Positions 27,191 through 35,757 of a DNA stretch of 64,000 bases are shown one piece after another. The number at the start of each line of letters is the position of its first letter. Positions within the stretch are counted from its first letter, which is position 1. This stretch comes from Aliiroseovarius halocynthiae (GTDB lineage Bacteria; Pseudomonadota; Alphaproteobacteria; Rhodobacterales; Rhodobacteraceae), in assembly GCF_007004645.1 (NCBI RefSeq), contig NZ_ML660024.1:62001-126000 (forward strand), written 5' to 3'. The position numbers and the translations under genes are program-made. The notes under the pieces are model-generated. The model did no database searches. It was not told the origin of the DNA and saw only the letters and a program-made list of their open reading frames with translations.

Positions 27191-28101
27191 CCCCAGAGCT
27201 GATTCCATTTAAGGCCGACGATCTGCTGGACTGGAACGCGCTGGCAGATGCGTTTTTGGACGGCCACACCAAGCCGAAAGCACAGATCGGTGACACGTTC
27301 CTCTATCGCGGCGAGGATACGATGCTGACCCGATCGGCTTGGATCGACGGGTTGGGAAGCGCTGTAAAGACCGCCAACATCATGCCCCGCAATCCGGGTC
27401 GCGGCGAGCCGATGATCCATGGGGCGGTGAACCTGTATGACGACACCACCGGGTTGTTGGAAGCCATCGTGGACTTCCATCTGGTCACCAAGTGGAAGAC
27501 CGCAGGCGACAGCGCGTTGGGTGCGCGGCTTCTGGCGCGGCCCGACAGTAAGGTGGTTCTGATCGTTGGCGCGGGCACGGTCGGGCGCAACTTGCGCATG
27601 GCTTATGAAGCTATGTTCCCCAATGCCCGCTTTCTGATCTGGAACCGCAGCCCGGAAGGGGCCGCCAAGTTCGCGGGCGAGTTCGACAAGACCAAAGCCG
27701 TTGCCTCACTTGAAGAGGGGTTCGCGCAGGCAGACATCATAACCTCGGCCACCATGACAACAGACCCGATTATCAAGGGTGATTGGCTGCGCCCCGGCCA
27801 GCATCTGGACCTGATCGGCGCCTATCGCCCCGATATGCGCGAGGCCGACGACACCACCCTGACCCGCGCCTGTCTGTTCATGGACAGCCGCGACACGGTG
27901 CTGGATCACATTGGCGAATTCAAAGACCCTCTGGCCCGCGGAGTGATCCGCCGCGAGGATGTCGTCGGCGATCTTTACGACCACAAGGACGGCGTCTTCA
28001 CCCGCCAGCCTGATGACATCACGCTTTATAAAAACGGTGGTGGCGCACATCTGGATCTGATGACCAGCCGTTACATTCTGGATGCGTGGCGCAACCGGTA
28101 G
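27187..28101 (+). CDS. Ornithine cyclodeaminase / mu-crystallin family protein
   Basis: A 304-residue NAD(P)-dependent enzyme. The Rossmann motif VVLIVGAGTVGRNLRMAYEAMFP is near residues 120-140, preceded by an AxLLARPDS segment in place of the usual family arginine-rich loop. IITSATMTTDPIIKGDWLRPGQHLDLIGAYRPDMRE is a strong family mark. Members include ornithine cyclodeaminase, ketimine reductase and alanine dehydrogenase, so the substrate is open. The ATG overlaps the HAD gene stop (ATGA). It ends 14 bases before a bidirectional terminator. Confidence 0.88.
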   Translation: MTPELIPFKADDLLDWNALADAFLDGHTKPKAQIGDTFLYRGEDTMLTRSAWIDGLGSAVKTANIMPRNPGRGEPMIHGAVNLYDDTTGLLEAIVDFHLVTKWKTAGDSALGARLLARPDSKVVLIVGAGTVGRNLRMAYEAMFPNARFLIWNRSPEGAAKFAGEFDKTKAVASLEEGFAQADIITSATMTTDPIIKGDWLRPGQHLDLIGAYRPDMREADDTTLTRACLFMDSRDTVLDHIGEFKDPLARGVIRREDVVGDLYDHKDGVFTRQPDDITLYKNGGGAHLDLMTSRYILDAWRNR

Positions 28102-28114
28102 CACCAAAAAACAA

Positions 28115-28141
28115 ACCCCCGGAAGCGGCGCTTACGGGGGT
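28115..28141. terminator. Bidirectional terminator between ocd-like gene and rpsU
   Basis: ACCCCCG (28115-28121) and CGGGGGT (28135-28141) form a 7-bp stem with a further partial inner pairing (AAGCGGCGCTT). On the minus strand it is followed by TTTGTTTTTT, a strong terminator for rpsU; on the plus strand by TCGTTTT. Confidence 0.85.
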
Positions 28142-28189
28142 CGTTTTGACGGACAGTTGACAACCTGCCCATCGAACACTGTTCAGATC

Positions 28190-28396
28190 TTAAAGAAGAC
28201 CTTCACGCTGTGCTTTTTTCCGAGCCAGCTTACGCTGACGGCGAATCGCTTCTGCCTTCTCGCGCGCTTTTTTCTCGGAGGGCTTCTCGAAATGTTGCTT
28301 AAGCTTCATCTCACGGAAGACACCTTCACGCTGAAGTTTTTTCTTCAGCGCACGAAGCGCTTGATCGACGTTGTTATCACGAACCGAAACCTGCAT
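28190..28396 (-). CDS. rpsU: 30S ribosomal protein bS21
   Basis: A 68-residue basic protein starting [20 protein letters not shown], with [30 protein letters not shown] in the middle, the classic bS21 sequence of alphaproteobacteria. bS21 sits on the 30S platform near the anti-Shine-Dalgarno region and helps initiation. It is monocistronic and diverges from coq9 with about 110 bases between. The stop is followed on the minus strand by a strong terminator. Confidence 0.97.
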   Translation of the reverse strand: MQVSVRDNNVDQALRALKKKLQREGVFREMKLKQHFEKPSEKKAREKAEAIRRQRKLARKKAQREGLL

Positions 28397-28506
28397 GTGG
28401 TTGTCACCACCTTTCTAAGTTAGAGTTTGCAAAAAGTTGCAGGAAGCTGGCTTCTAGCAGTGACGAAGCCTCTTGTCCAGTTCGCCCTCAGATGCGAGGA
28501 AAGCCC

Positions 28507-29190
28507 ATGACCTTGAAAGATAACCTGTTGGAAGCAGCCACCCATCACGTCCCGTTCGACGGGTGGTCTGATGCAACCCTTCTGGCTGCGGCCGAAGACT
28601 GCGAAATGACCGAAACCGACGCGCGTGCCATTTACCCACGTGGAGCACTGGATCTGGCGCTGGCCTATCATCGGTCTGGTGACGCGAAAATGGTCGAGCG
28701 CCTGAACGCGGCGGACCTGTCGGAAATGCGCTTTCGCGACAAAATCGCGGCGGGCGTGCGGTTCCGGCTAGAGGTTGCGGATAAGGAACTGGTCCGCAAG
28801 GGCATGACCTTCTTTTCAATGCCTCAGAACGCAAGCGACGGGGCCGCCGCGCTGTGGACCACCTGCGGCCTGATCTGGGAGACATTGGGCGACAGCTCGA
28901 CCGATCTGAACTGGTACACGAAACGCGCCACGTTGTCGGCGGTTTACTCATCGGTCGTGCTGTTCTGGCTGGGCGATGAAAGCGACGGGGACGAGGCCAC
29001 GTGGGCCTTCCTTGACCGCCGCATCGACGACGTGATGCAGATCGAAAAGATCAAAGGGCAGGCGCGTGGATCTGGGCTTTATAAGGCCTTCATGTCGGGG
29101 CCCGGCAAGATCCTGGACACGATCAAGGCTCCCGGCGCCCCGAACCCGAACTATCCCGGCCGCTGGCACCCAGACGAGGACGAGAAATGA
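28507..29190 (+). CDS. coq9: COQ9-family ubiquinone biosynthesis protein
   Basis: A 227-residue protein of the COQ9 family, a TetR-like fold that binds lipid and presents quinone intermediates to the hydroxylase Coq7 in ubiquinone synthesis. LEAATHHVPFDGWSDATLLAAA at the N-terminus is the family mark, and SSTDLNWYTKRATLSAVYSSVVLFWLGD near residue 140-165 is the conserved lipid-pocket region. The ATG at 28507 (MTLKDNLL) follows GAGGAAAGCCC; an ATG 15 bases upstream overlaps that site. It overlaps the quinone oxidoreductase gene by four bases, so the pair are translationally coupled. Confidence 0.9.
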   Translation: MTLKDNLLEAATHHVPFDGWSDATLLAAAEDCEMTETDARAIYPRGALDLALAYHRSGDAKMVERLNAADLSEMRFRDKIAAGVRFRLEVADKELVRKGMTFFSMPQNASDGAAALWTTCGLIWETLGDSSTDLNWYTKRATLSAVYSSVVLFWLGDESDGDEATWAFLDRRIDDVMQIEKIKGQARGSGLYKAFMSGPGKILDTIKAPGAPNPNYPGRWHPDEDEK

Positions 29191-30167
29191 CCGACACCAT
29201 GCGCGCAATTCAGATCACCGAACCCGGTGGTCCCGAGGTTTTGCAGATCAGCGATCAGCCCATTCCGACCCCGCGTCCGGGCGAAATTCTGATCAAAGTG
29301 GCCTTTGCGGGCGTGAACCGCCCGGACGCGCTGCAACGCGCGGGCAGCTATGCCCCGCCACCGACCGCCAGCCCCCTGCCCGGCCTTGAAGCCTCGGGCG
29401 AAGTTGTGGCGTTGGGCGAAGGTGTTACGCAATGGGTCGTGGGCGACAAGGTTTGCGCCCTGCTGCCCGGCGGCGGTTATGCAGAATACGTCACAACCCC
29501 GGCAACTCACGCCCTGCGCCTCCCCGACGGCATGGGGATGAAAGAGGCCGCCTGCCTGCCCGAGACCTTCTTCACCGTTTGGTCCAACGTGTTCATGCGT
29601 GGCGGGTTGCAAGCAGGCGAGCGGTTCTTAGTCCATGGCGGCAGCTCGGGCATCGGCACCACAGCAATCCAGCTGGCAAATGCCTTCGGCGCACGGGTTT
29701 TCACAACCGCTGGCTCCGACGAAAAATGCGCAGTCTGCGCCGATTTAGGAGCCGAGCGCGCGATCAATTACAAAGACGAAGACTTTGTCGAGGTGATGAA
29801 GTCCGAAGGCGGCGCGAACCTGATCCTCGACATGGTCGGCGGCGGCTATATCGCCCGTAACATCAAATGTCTGGCCGTCGAAGGCCGCATGGTCCACATC
29901 GCCTTCCTGTCTGGCCCCAAGGCCGAAATCAACTTCGCCCAGATCATGGCCAAACGCCTGACCGTCACGGGATCGACCCTGCGCCCGCAATCGGATCTAG
30001 CCAAGGCACGCATCGCTGAAGAATTGGCCGAAAAGGTCTGGCCGCTTCTGGATGCTGGCCGCGTTGCGCCTGTCATGGATCAGGTATTTGCGCTTGAGGA
30101 TGCCCACAAAGCCCACGCCCGCATGGAAACCAGCCAGCATATCGGAAAGATTGTGTTGGAGGTTTGA
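29187..30167 (+). CDS. NAD(P)H-quinone oxidoreductase, zeta-crystallin type
   Basis: A 326-residue zinc-free medium-chain dehydrogenase/reductase. The N-terminal GroES-like domain has IKVAFAGVNRPDALQRAG. The cofactor domain has FLVHGGSSGIGTTAIQLANAFGARVFTTAGSDEKC (about 147-182), with the AxxGxG-type loop that prefers NADPH, and GAERAINYKDEDFVEV. No zinc-binding cysteine set is present. It fits the PIG3/quinone-oxidoreductase subgroup. Coupling to coq9 by an ATGA overlap suggests, but does not prove, a link to quinone metabolism. The next gene starts six bases after its stop but is of different base composition. Confidence 0.9.
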   Translation: MTDTMRAIQITEPGGPEVLQISDQPIPTPRPGEILIKVAFAGVNRPDALQRAGSYAPPPTASPLPGLEASGEVVALGEGVTQWVVGDKVCALLPGGGYAEYVTTPATHALRLPDGMGMKEAACLPETFFTVWSNVFMRGGLQAGERFLVHGGSSGIGTTAIQLANAFGARVFTTAGSDEKCAVCADLGAERAINYKDEDFVEVMKSEGGANLILDMVGGGYIARNIKCLAVEGRMVHIAFLSGPKAEINFAQIMAKRLTVTGSTLRPQSDLAKARIAEELAEKVWPLLDAGRVAPVMDQVFALEDAHKAHARMETSQHIGKIVLEV

Positions 30168-30172
30168 GTTAG

Positions 30173-30796
30173 ATGTATTCAGACTTACTGGAACTTACTT
30201 GGCAATTTCAGGTCATCTTGGTCGCAGGGTATCTGGGGTATATTGTTGGGTTTTCCGGCCAAACAAGACACCATAGAAGCATTGACACTGCCGCAATCAC
30301 CTTGTGCTTTGGCGTAATTGCGCTGTTTGTGTTTGAACAATCATTGTTACACATCCCCGCCGGCTATTCGTCCAGAAATGCAATTGCGTCGTCCGCCTGC
30401 ATTGTTGCGTCAGTAGCAGCCGCAAGTATCTGGCGTGCTAAACTTAGAAAGTGCTTTCAAGAAATATTGAAATGGATAAGTGCCGATCAAGATGACGGCC
30501 ATGCAACGGCATGGCAAACCATCACTCAAGAGACAGGATTGGAATACTCCCAAGTCCTAGTCACACTAAAGGATGGCCGTTGTCTTGAGAGTTACCAAAT
30601 GGAACCTTATAGCGACCTCCCAAACGGCGCCGTTACGCTTGGTCTTGATGGGTCAGTTGCACTATACGTAAATGCCATAACCGAAAATGATATACGCCGG
30701 GAAATATCTACCATATCAGATGAAGACGGCCATCGAATAACATTTATTCCAGCAGAGCAAATCGTAGAAGTCGACCTAAGGCGCGCTCGTAAGTAG
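30173..30796 (+). CDS. Membrane-anchored accessory protein, DUF6338-like
   Basis: A 207-residue protein with three predicted membrane helices (about residues 10-28, 37-60, 68-90), then a soluble C-terminal domain with alternating strands (GLEYSQVLVTLKDGRCLESYQM, and HRITFIPAEQIVEVDLRRARK at the end). It resembles the DUF6338 group as I recall it, a family without known function. The gene is visibly richer in A and T than its neighbours and uses rarer codons, so it is probably acquired. It begins six bases after the quinone oxidoreductase stop with no clear ribosome site of its own. It ends one base from the end of a convergent small gene. Confidence 0.65.
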   Translation: MYSDLLELTWQFQVILVAGYLGYIVGFSGQTRHHRSIDTAAITLCFGVIALFVFEQSLLHIPAGYSSRNAIASSACIVASVAAASIWRAKLRKCFQEILKWISADQDDGHATAWQTITQETGLEYSQVLVTLKDGRCLESYQMEPYSDLPNGAVTLGLDGSVALYVNAITENDIRREISTISDEDGHRITFIPAEQIVEVDLRRARK

Positions 30797-30797
30797 T

Positions 30798-30998
30798 TTA
30801 CTTCTTCCCAGGGTTCTTCCCGCCAGATGAAGTATTGTTTCCACCCGATCCAGTTGGCTGAGTTGAGCCTTGAGCGCTACCTAGCCCCGAAGGCTGGGCA
30901 GAACGCTCAACTGTTGTCCGCTTTGCATTTCCAGCTCCTCGCGGCGAAACGGATTCTCCAAAGGAAACCCGTTTTCCAGTAGACTTCTTATCAGTCAT
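30798..30998 (-). CDS. Small Gly/Ser-rich disordered protein
   Basis: A 66-residue frame starting MTDKKSTGKRVSFGESVSPR. The N-terminal third is basic, and the rest is rich in Gly, Ser, Asn and Thr, ending GGNNTSSGGKNPGKK. It has no signal peptide, membrane segment or fold that I can recognise. An AAGGATAAGGCGA stretch precedes the ATG at 30996-30998. The gene converges on the membrane protein at 30173-30796, one base apart, and shares its AT-rich composition, so the two probably moved in together. Low-complexity composition makes coding status less sure. Confidence 0.5.
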   Translation of the reverse strand: MTDKKSTGKRVSFGESVSPRGAGNAKRTTVERSAQPSGLGSAQGSTQPTGSGGNNTSSGGKNPGKK

Positions 30999-31127
30999 TC
31001 GCCTTATCCTTTTTGCTAATAGCGTCAGCTTAATAGCAAGTAACAAACGGGTAAACCCGTACTGAATCGACGATGCGCCGACTAGCGGAATCTAACTCTC
31101 ACCAAATTACATTTTCAATCGTAAATT

Positions 31128-31769
31128 TCACCGCACGGGGTCCAGCAACGCCTTTTGGGCTGTGCAATCACGCACCACATCTCGTGCGCAGATACGTGGT
31201 TCCAACTCTTTCGACAGGCAAAGGCGCGCTTCTTGGATGCGGTCGCTTTTGCAGGTGATGGTCAACATATCCGGCTCCCAGCTGGGATTGGCCTGAAGGA
31301 AAGCCTCTTCGACGACTGAAGCGGGCAGGCGCACGGGTTGGGTCAGTTTTCGCAGCACCTCGGGGCGGTTCACCGCGCCAAAGGCCTGCCGGACCAGATC
31401 GTAATAGGTCGCCGCCTCCAGCCCCGCACAGGTGCCGTGTTTCTTCCACTGGTACCATGCGGCCCCACCCGTACCGAACAGATCCGCCTGCGCGGCGGTC
31501 ATCGACCGGGACGGTGGGCGCATGGCCGTTTTGCAGTAACTCGGCCAGCCGCGTTCATACTGGGGCCAAAGCCCATGCACGACCCAGCCAAGAGCGCGCG
31601 CAGGGTCGCATTGCTCGGACCCGCGCTGGTCGCCGGTCGTCGCGCACCAGTTGGGGGACCAGCTAAGCGACAGGACGTAATAATCAAAATCACCTGCCCG
31701 CTCGCCATCGGCCACACAGGCCCATGCGGCACTCAGCCAGATCAAGCCGCCCAAGAATAGTTGACGCAT
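31128..31769 (-). CDS. Secreted ribonuclease T2 family protein
   Basis: A 213-residue protein with a signal peptide (MRQLFLGGLIWLSAAWACVADG). Both catalytic signatures of RNase T2 are present: CAS I as WVVHGLWPQY near residue 63, and CAS II as WYQWKKHGTCAG near residue 106, each with its catalytic histidine. Several cysteines (SPNWCATT, GSEQCDP, SYCKTA, HGTCAG, LTITCKS) fit the usual disulfides. The enzyme cleaves single-stranded RNA through a 2',3'-cyclic phosphate, in the periplasm or outside the cell, probably to scavenge phosphate or nucleosides. The gene is monocistronic. Confidence 0.92.
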   Translation of the reverse strand: MRQLFLGGLIWLSAAWACVADGERAGDFDYYVLSLSWSPNWCATTGDQRGSEQCDPARALGWVVHGLWPQYERGWPSYCKTAMRPPSRSMTAAQADLFGTGGAAWYQWKKHGTCAGLEAATYYDLVRQAFGAVNRPEVLRKLTQPVRLPASVVEEAFLQANPSWEPDMLTITCKSDRIQEARLCLSKELEPRICARDVVRDCTAQKALLDPVR

Positions 31770-31916
31770 TTGCCCTTCCCTCTTTCACTGTCTTTCCTTA
31801 TATAGACCTCAAGTTCCCCGACAACGGAAACCCGTCTGGAAGGTCAGAAGACGCCAGACAGCCCAGCCAGGGCGCGGGAAAGTTGTATTCGGGCCGATAT
31901 TGTAAGGAGTGTTCAG

Positions 31917-32651
31917 ATGAGCAAACTGATCATGGCAAAAGCCACCGCCGTCTGGCTGGTGGACAACACAACGATGAGCTTCAAGCAGATCGCAGATTTT
32001 TGCGGCCTACACGAGCTGGAAGTGCAAGGTATCGCCGATGGCGACGTTGCAGTTGGCGTCAAGGGTTTCGACCCTGTGGCAAACAACCAGCTGGATGCGG
32101 GCGAAATTGAAAAAGCCGAAGCCAACCCGCTGCACAAGCTGAAGCAGAAATTCTATGCCGCTGCGGCGGGCGAAGACAAACGCCGCGGCCCACGCTATAC
32201 GCCATTGTCCAAGCGTCAGGACCGTCCGAACTCGATCCTGTGGCTGGTGAAATTCCACCCGGAACTGGCAGACGCACAGATCGCCAAGCTGGTAGGCACC
32301 ACCAAGCCGACCATTCAGTCGATCCGCGAACGCACCCACTGGAACATCCAGAACATGGAACCGATCGACCCGGTTGCTTTGGGTCTGTGTAAGCAAAGCG
32401 AGCTGGACCAAGCTGTTCAAAAAGCCGCTGCCAAGAAGGCCAAAGAAGGCGGTGTCATGTCTGATGACGAGCGTCGCAAACTGGTGTCGACCGAGCAGAG
32501 CTTGGCCATGGATACCGAGCCGAAGATCCCAAGCGCGATCGAAGGGCTCGAGACTTTCTCGTTGTCCGATGCACCGGAAGAGAAAGAAGAAGAGCTGCCC
32601 GATGCAGACAGCTTCTTCAATCTTCCGGATGCAAAAGACGAAGACGAATAA
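31917..32651 (+). CDS. trcR: DUF1013 cell-cycle transcriptional regulator TrcR
   Basis: A 244-residue cytoplasmic protein of the DUF1013 family, named TrcR in Caulobacter-type alphaproteobacteria. It carries two helix-turn-helix-like segments: TAVWLVDNTTMSFKQIADFCGLHELEVQGIADGD (about 7-43) and SILWLVKFHPELADAQIAKLVGTTKPTIQSIRERTHW (about 106-142). The C-terminal third is acidic and probably unstructured (PEEKEEELPDADSFFNLPDA). The start ATG follows AAGGAGTGTTCAG. A strong terminator follows the stop. Family assignment is firm; the regulatory targets cannot be read from here. Confidence 0.88.
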   Translation: MSKLIMAKATAVWLVDNTTMSFKQIADFCGLHELEVQGIADGDVAVGVKGFDPVANNQLDAGEIEKAEANPLHKLKQKFYAAAAGEDKRRGPRYTPLSKRQDRPNSILWLVKFHPELADAQIAKLVGTTKPTIQSIRERTHWNIQNMEPIDPVALGLCKQSELDQAVQKAAAKKAKEGGVMSDDERRKLVSTEQSLAMDTEPKIPSAIEGLETFSLSDAPEEKEEELPDADSFFNLPDAKDEDE

Positions 32652-32658
32652 GAACCCA

Positions 32659-32683
32659 AACCCCGGCCCGGCGCCGGGGTTTT
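32659..32683 (+). terminator. Rho-independent terminator after trcR
   Basis: AACCCCGGC (32659-32667) pairs with GCCGGGGTT (32673-32681), a 9-bp stem with a 5-base loop, followed by TTTTCTTT. It lies eight bases after the trcR stop codon. Confidence 0.88.
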
Positions 32684-32789
32684 CTTTGGCGAACCCGCCT
32701 GGTTCAAATTTTCCCACCCCCGTTAAGCTCCTGTTCACCGTGTTGGGCGATGCTGCCGTGGACAGTGTTGGAAGACCGGAGAACCGGGG

Positions 32790-34994
32790 ATGAAAATCGA
32801 AAATATCCTTGCGCAAGAACGGCGGGCCAGAATGGCCGCAGAACGGCTTTTGGCGCAAAAGCAGGCCGAGCTTTCGGACGCAAATCGCATACTGTCTCAG
32901 CATGCATTGTCTCTGTCGGACGAGATTACCGAAACCCGCGAGGTTGTCGAGGAAATCAAAGGGGAGAACACCCAAGTCCGTGCAGACCTTGAGAAGGCCA
33001 ACAAAGAGGTTGTAATCGCCAAGCGGCGGCTGTGGGATTCGCTTGAAACCATCGAAGATGGGTTTGCCGTATTTGATCAGACCGATCGCATGATTGCTGC
33101 CAACAGCGCATATCTGCTGCCTTTTGACGGGCTGACTTGTGTGGCCCCCGGCATTCGCTATGTCGACATCCTGACCATCGCCACGGAAGAAGGCATCGTT
33201 GACATTGGTGACCTGCGCCCACTGGCGTGGCGTGATATGATGCTAGCTCGTTGGCATGCACCCAAAGCCGAACCGCTGAAGCTGCGACTGTGGGATGGCA
33301 CCCATATTCAGCTGGTAGACCGCCGCTCGCGCGATGGGGATATGGTATGCTTGGGGCTGAACATCACCGAAACCATCACCTATCAAACCAAGCTGAAAGA
33401 AGCCCGCTTCCGTGCTGAGGCTGCGAACCGCGCTAAATCTGCCTTCCTCGCAAATATGAGCCACGAGATCCGCACCCCAATGAACGGGGTTGTCTCGATG
33501 GCCGAGCTGATGGCCGAAGGAGAGCTGAACGATGAACAGCGCCTTTATGTCGACACGATCCGCAAGTCGGGCGAGGCGCTGTTAACCATCATCAATGACG
33601 TGCTGGATTACTCGAAAATCGAGGCCGCAAAGCTTGCGCTGCATCCAGAACCCTTCGATCTTGAGAAAACCATTCTGGACGTGGTGACGCTGTTGCAGCC
33701 CACCGTGCAAGAAAAAGGGATCCAGCTGTCGATTGATTTCGATTTGTTCATGCCAACCCGTTTCATGGGCGATGCGGTTCGTCTGCGCCAGATTCTGACC
33801 AACCTGATCGGGAATGCGGTCAAGTTCACGTCAGAGGGGCATGTACTTGTGCGCGCCATTGGGCTGCCATCGGAAGATGACAAAAACTATCGTGTCCATA
33901 TCTCGGTTGAAGACAGCGGCATTGGCATTCCAAAGGATATGCAGGCGCATATTTTTGGCGAATTCAATCAGGTCGAGGACGAGCGCAACCGCCGTTTTGA
34001 AGGGACCGGGCTGGGCTTGGCCATCGCCCGCCAGTTAATCGAGCTGATGGGCGGAGAGATCTGGCTGGAAAGCGAAGAGGGCAAAGGATCCTGCTTCGGC
34101 TTCAACATCTCGCTGCCAGCACTGGAGCATGTGGATGAGACGATGTTGCCAGACTCGCCCGGAAAGGCGGTTCTGGCGCTGGATGAGGGGTTGAATAGGT
34201 GCATTCTCGAGAAACGGCTGAAAGCGCTTGGGTTTACCGTCGATACCCCCACGAACCTTGCAGATCTTGAACAGGCCTGCGCTGGCGCGAAAGTGGCATT
34301 CGTGGACGAGGCGCTGTGCTTATCCCATGAACGCGATCACGGCCGGTTGCACGCGCTAAAATCAACCTGCCCAGACCTCAATCTAATTCTTTTGACATCT
34401 CCGCATAAACGCGATGCCGATTGCAATTGCGAAGCCGTTGCAAACCATGTCCTTCATACGCCAGTTCTGCGCGATGTTTTGTTCGACACGCTGACCCAAG
34501 TCTGCCTATCCCCAGCGGTTCCGACTGCCGCCCCGGAAGCACGACAGGACACACCATCCTCCACCGCGCCTCGCGTGCTAAATCAAACGCGCCTGATGCG
34601 CGTGTTGGCCGCCGAGGACAACAAGACAAATCAGTTGGTGTTTTCGAAGCTGGTGAAGTCTCTCAACATTGATCTGCGCTTTTCCAATAACGGGCTGGAG
34701 GCTGTCGAGGACTTTCTGGACTTTAAACCCGACCTTGTTTTCATGGACATATCCATGCCTGAGGTTGACGGAAAAGAGGCCACACGCCGCATCCGCCTGT
34801 TAGAACGGGACCAAAGGCTGACGCGCACGCGCATTGTTGCCCTAACCGCCCATGCGATGGCCGGTGACGCGGAAGAGATCATGAGCCACGGATTGGACAG
34901 ATATTTGACCAAACCCCTACGCAAGCCCGCCATCTTCGATGAAATCTTAAGCCATTGCCCCGATCAGGCAACACCCCCCGACATCAACACCTGA
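32790..34994 (+). CDS. Hybrid sensor histidine kinase with C-terminal receiver
   Basis: A 734-residue soluble hybrid kinase without membrane helices. Residues 1-80 are a charged coiled coil. A PAS-like domain follows (about 80-200, LWDSLETIEDGFAVFDQTDRMI). The HisKA domain has the phospho-accepting histidine in FLANMSHEIRTPMNG near residue 226. HATPase_c runs about 320-445, with LIGNAVKFT, DSGIGIP and FEGTGLGLAI. A degenerate receiver-like region (about 450-560) and a true receiver (about 605-725, FMDISMPE with the aspartate, and TKPLRKP with the lysine) follow. The output partner is unknown; no cognate histidine phosphotransferase is nearby. Confidence 0.93.
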   Translation: MKIENILAQERRARMAAERLLAQKQAELSDANRILSQHALSLSDEITETREVVEEIKGENTQVRADLEKANKEVVIAKRRLWDSLETIEDGFAVFDQTDRMIAANSAYLLPFDGLTCVAPGIRYVDILTIATEEGIVDIGDLRPLAWRDMMLARWHAPKAEPLKLRLWDGTHIQLVDRRSRDGDMVCLGLNITETITYQTKLKEARFRAEAANRAKSAFLANMSHEIRTPMNGVVSMAELMAEGELNDEQRLYVDTIRKSGEALLTIINDVLDYSKIEAAKLALHPEPFDLEKTILDVVTLLQPTVQEKGIQLSIDFDLFMPTRFMGDAVRLRQILTNLIGNAVKFTSEGHVLVRAIGLPSEDDKNYRVHISVEDSGIGIPKDMQAHIFGEFNQVEDERNRRFEGTGLGLAIARQLIELMGGEIWLESEEGKGSCFGFNISLPALEHVDETMLPDSPGKAVLALDEGLNRCILEKRLKALGFTVDTPTNLADLEQACAGAKVAFVDEALCLSHERDHGRLHALKSTCPDLNLILLTSPHKRDADCNCEAVANHVLHTPVLRDVLFDTLTQVCLSPAVPTAAPEARQDTPSSTAPRVLNQTRLMRVLAAEDNKTNQLVFSKLVKSLNIDLRFSNNGLEAVEDFLDFKPDLVFMDISMPEVDGKEATRRIRLLERDQRLTRTRIVALTAHAMAGDAEEIMSHGLDRYLTKPLRKPAIFDEILSHCPDQATPPDINT

Positions 34995-35756
34995 TTAAAC
35001 CGCATCGCGCAGGAAAACTGGCTGGTCTGGCTTGCTCATCTCTGGCTGGTATTGGTAACCGCCCAGGTCAAATTCCAACAAGGCCTTTGGATCTCGCAAC
35101 CGGTTTTGTACCACATAGCGCGCCATCGATCCGCGTGCTTTCTTTGCAAAGAAGCTGACAACTTTGGGGGTGCCATTCTTCATTTCAAGGAACTGCGGGG
35201 TGATCACGCGCAAGGCCAGATGATCTTTCTGTACAGCAGAGAAATATTCAACCGAGGCGCAATTCACCAAGATTTCACTTTGTGTCTGCTCACCCGCATC
35301 GTTCAGCGCGTCTGCGATGCGTGGCCCCCAAAATTCATACAAGTTCTTGCCGCGCGGGTTCTGCATCCGCGTGCCCATTTCCAACCGATGCGGCGCAATT
35401 TGATCGCGCGGCCGCAAAAGCCCGTATAGCCCCGACAGAAGGCACAAATGATCATCCGCATAGCGCAACGCATCATCGTCAAGGCTGGCGGCGTCCAGGC
35501 CCGCATAGGTATCCCCGGCAAACATCTCGATCGCGGGCTTTTCCCCATTGCCGCTGCCAAAAACAGCGAAGCGATCTGCGTTCAACGCACCCAGTTTGGG
35601 CGAGATATGCATAAGCTTTTCAAGCCCTTCAGCCCCAACGCCTCGCGCGGCTTCGGCCAGAATTCCGGCCTGATCCAAAAACCGAGGCCGCGTGCCAGCG
35701 CCGTTCAACGCCGGCTTTTCGTCCAGTTTTTTGGCGGGTGAAACCACAACCAGCAT
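34995..35756 (-). CDS. yaaA: Peroxide stress protein YaaA (DUF328)
   Basis: A 253-residue protein starting MLVVVSPAKKLDEKPAL, the YaaA family N-terminus. FAVFGSGNGEKPAIEMFAGDTYAGLDA and LLSGLYGLLRPRDQIAPHRLEMGT are characteristic, as is the late PKVVSFFAKKARGSMARYV. YaaA limits free iron and oxidative DNA damage under peroxide stress and has a DNA-binding groove. The ATG at 35754-35756 lies one base after the recQ stop, so the two genes are co-transcribed; the upstream frame extension is recQ antiphase sequence. The pairing with a DNA-repair helicase fits a stress role, which is inference. Confidence 0.93.
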   Translation of the reverse strand: MLVVVSPAKKLDEKPALNGAGTRPRFLDQAGILAEAARGVGAEGLEKLMHISPKLGALNADRFAVFGSGNGEKPAIEMFAGDTYAGLDAASLDDDALRYADDHLCLLSGLYGLLRPRDQIAPHRLEMGTRMQNPRGKNLYEFWGPRIADALNDAGEQTQSEILVNCASVEYFSAVQKDHLALRVITPQFLEMKNGTPKVVSFFAKKARGSMARYVVQNRLRDPKALLEFDLGGYQYQPEMSKPDQPVFLRDAV

Positions 35757-35757
35757 A

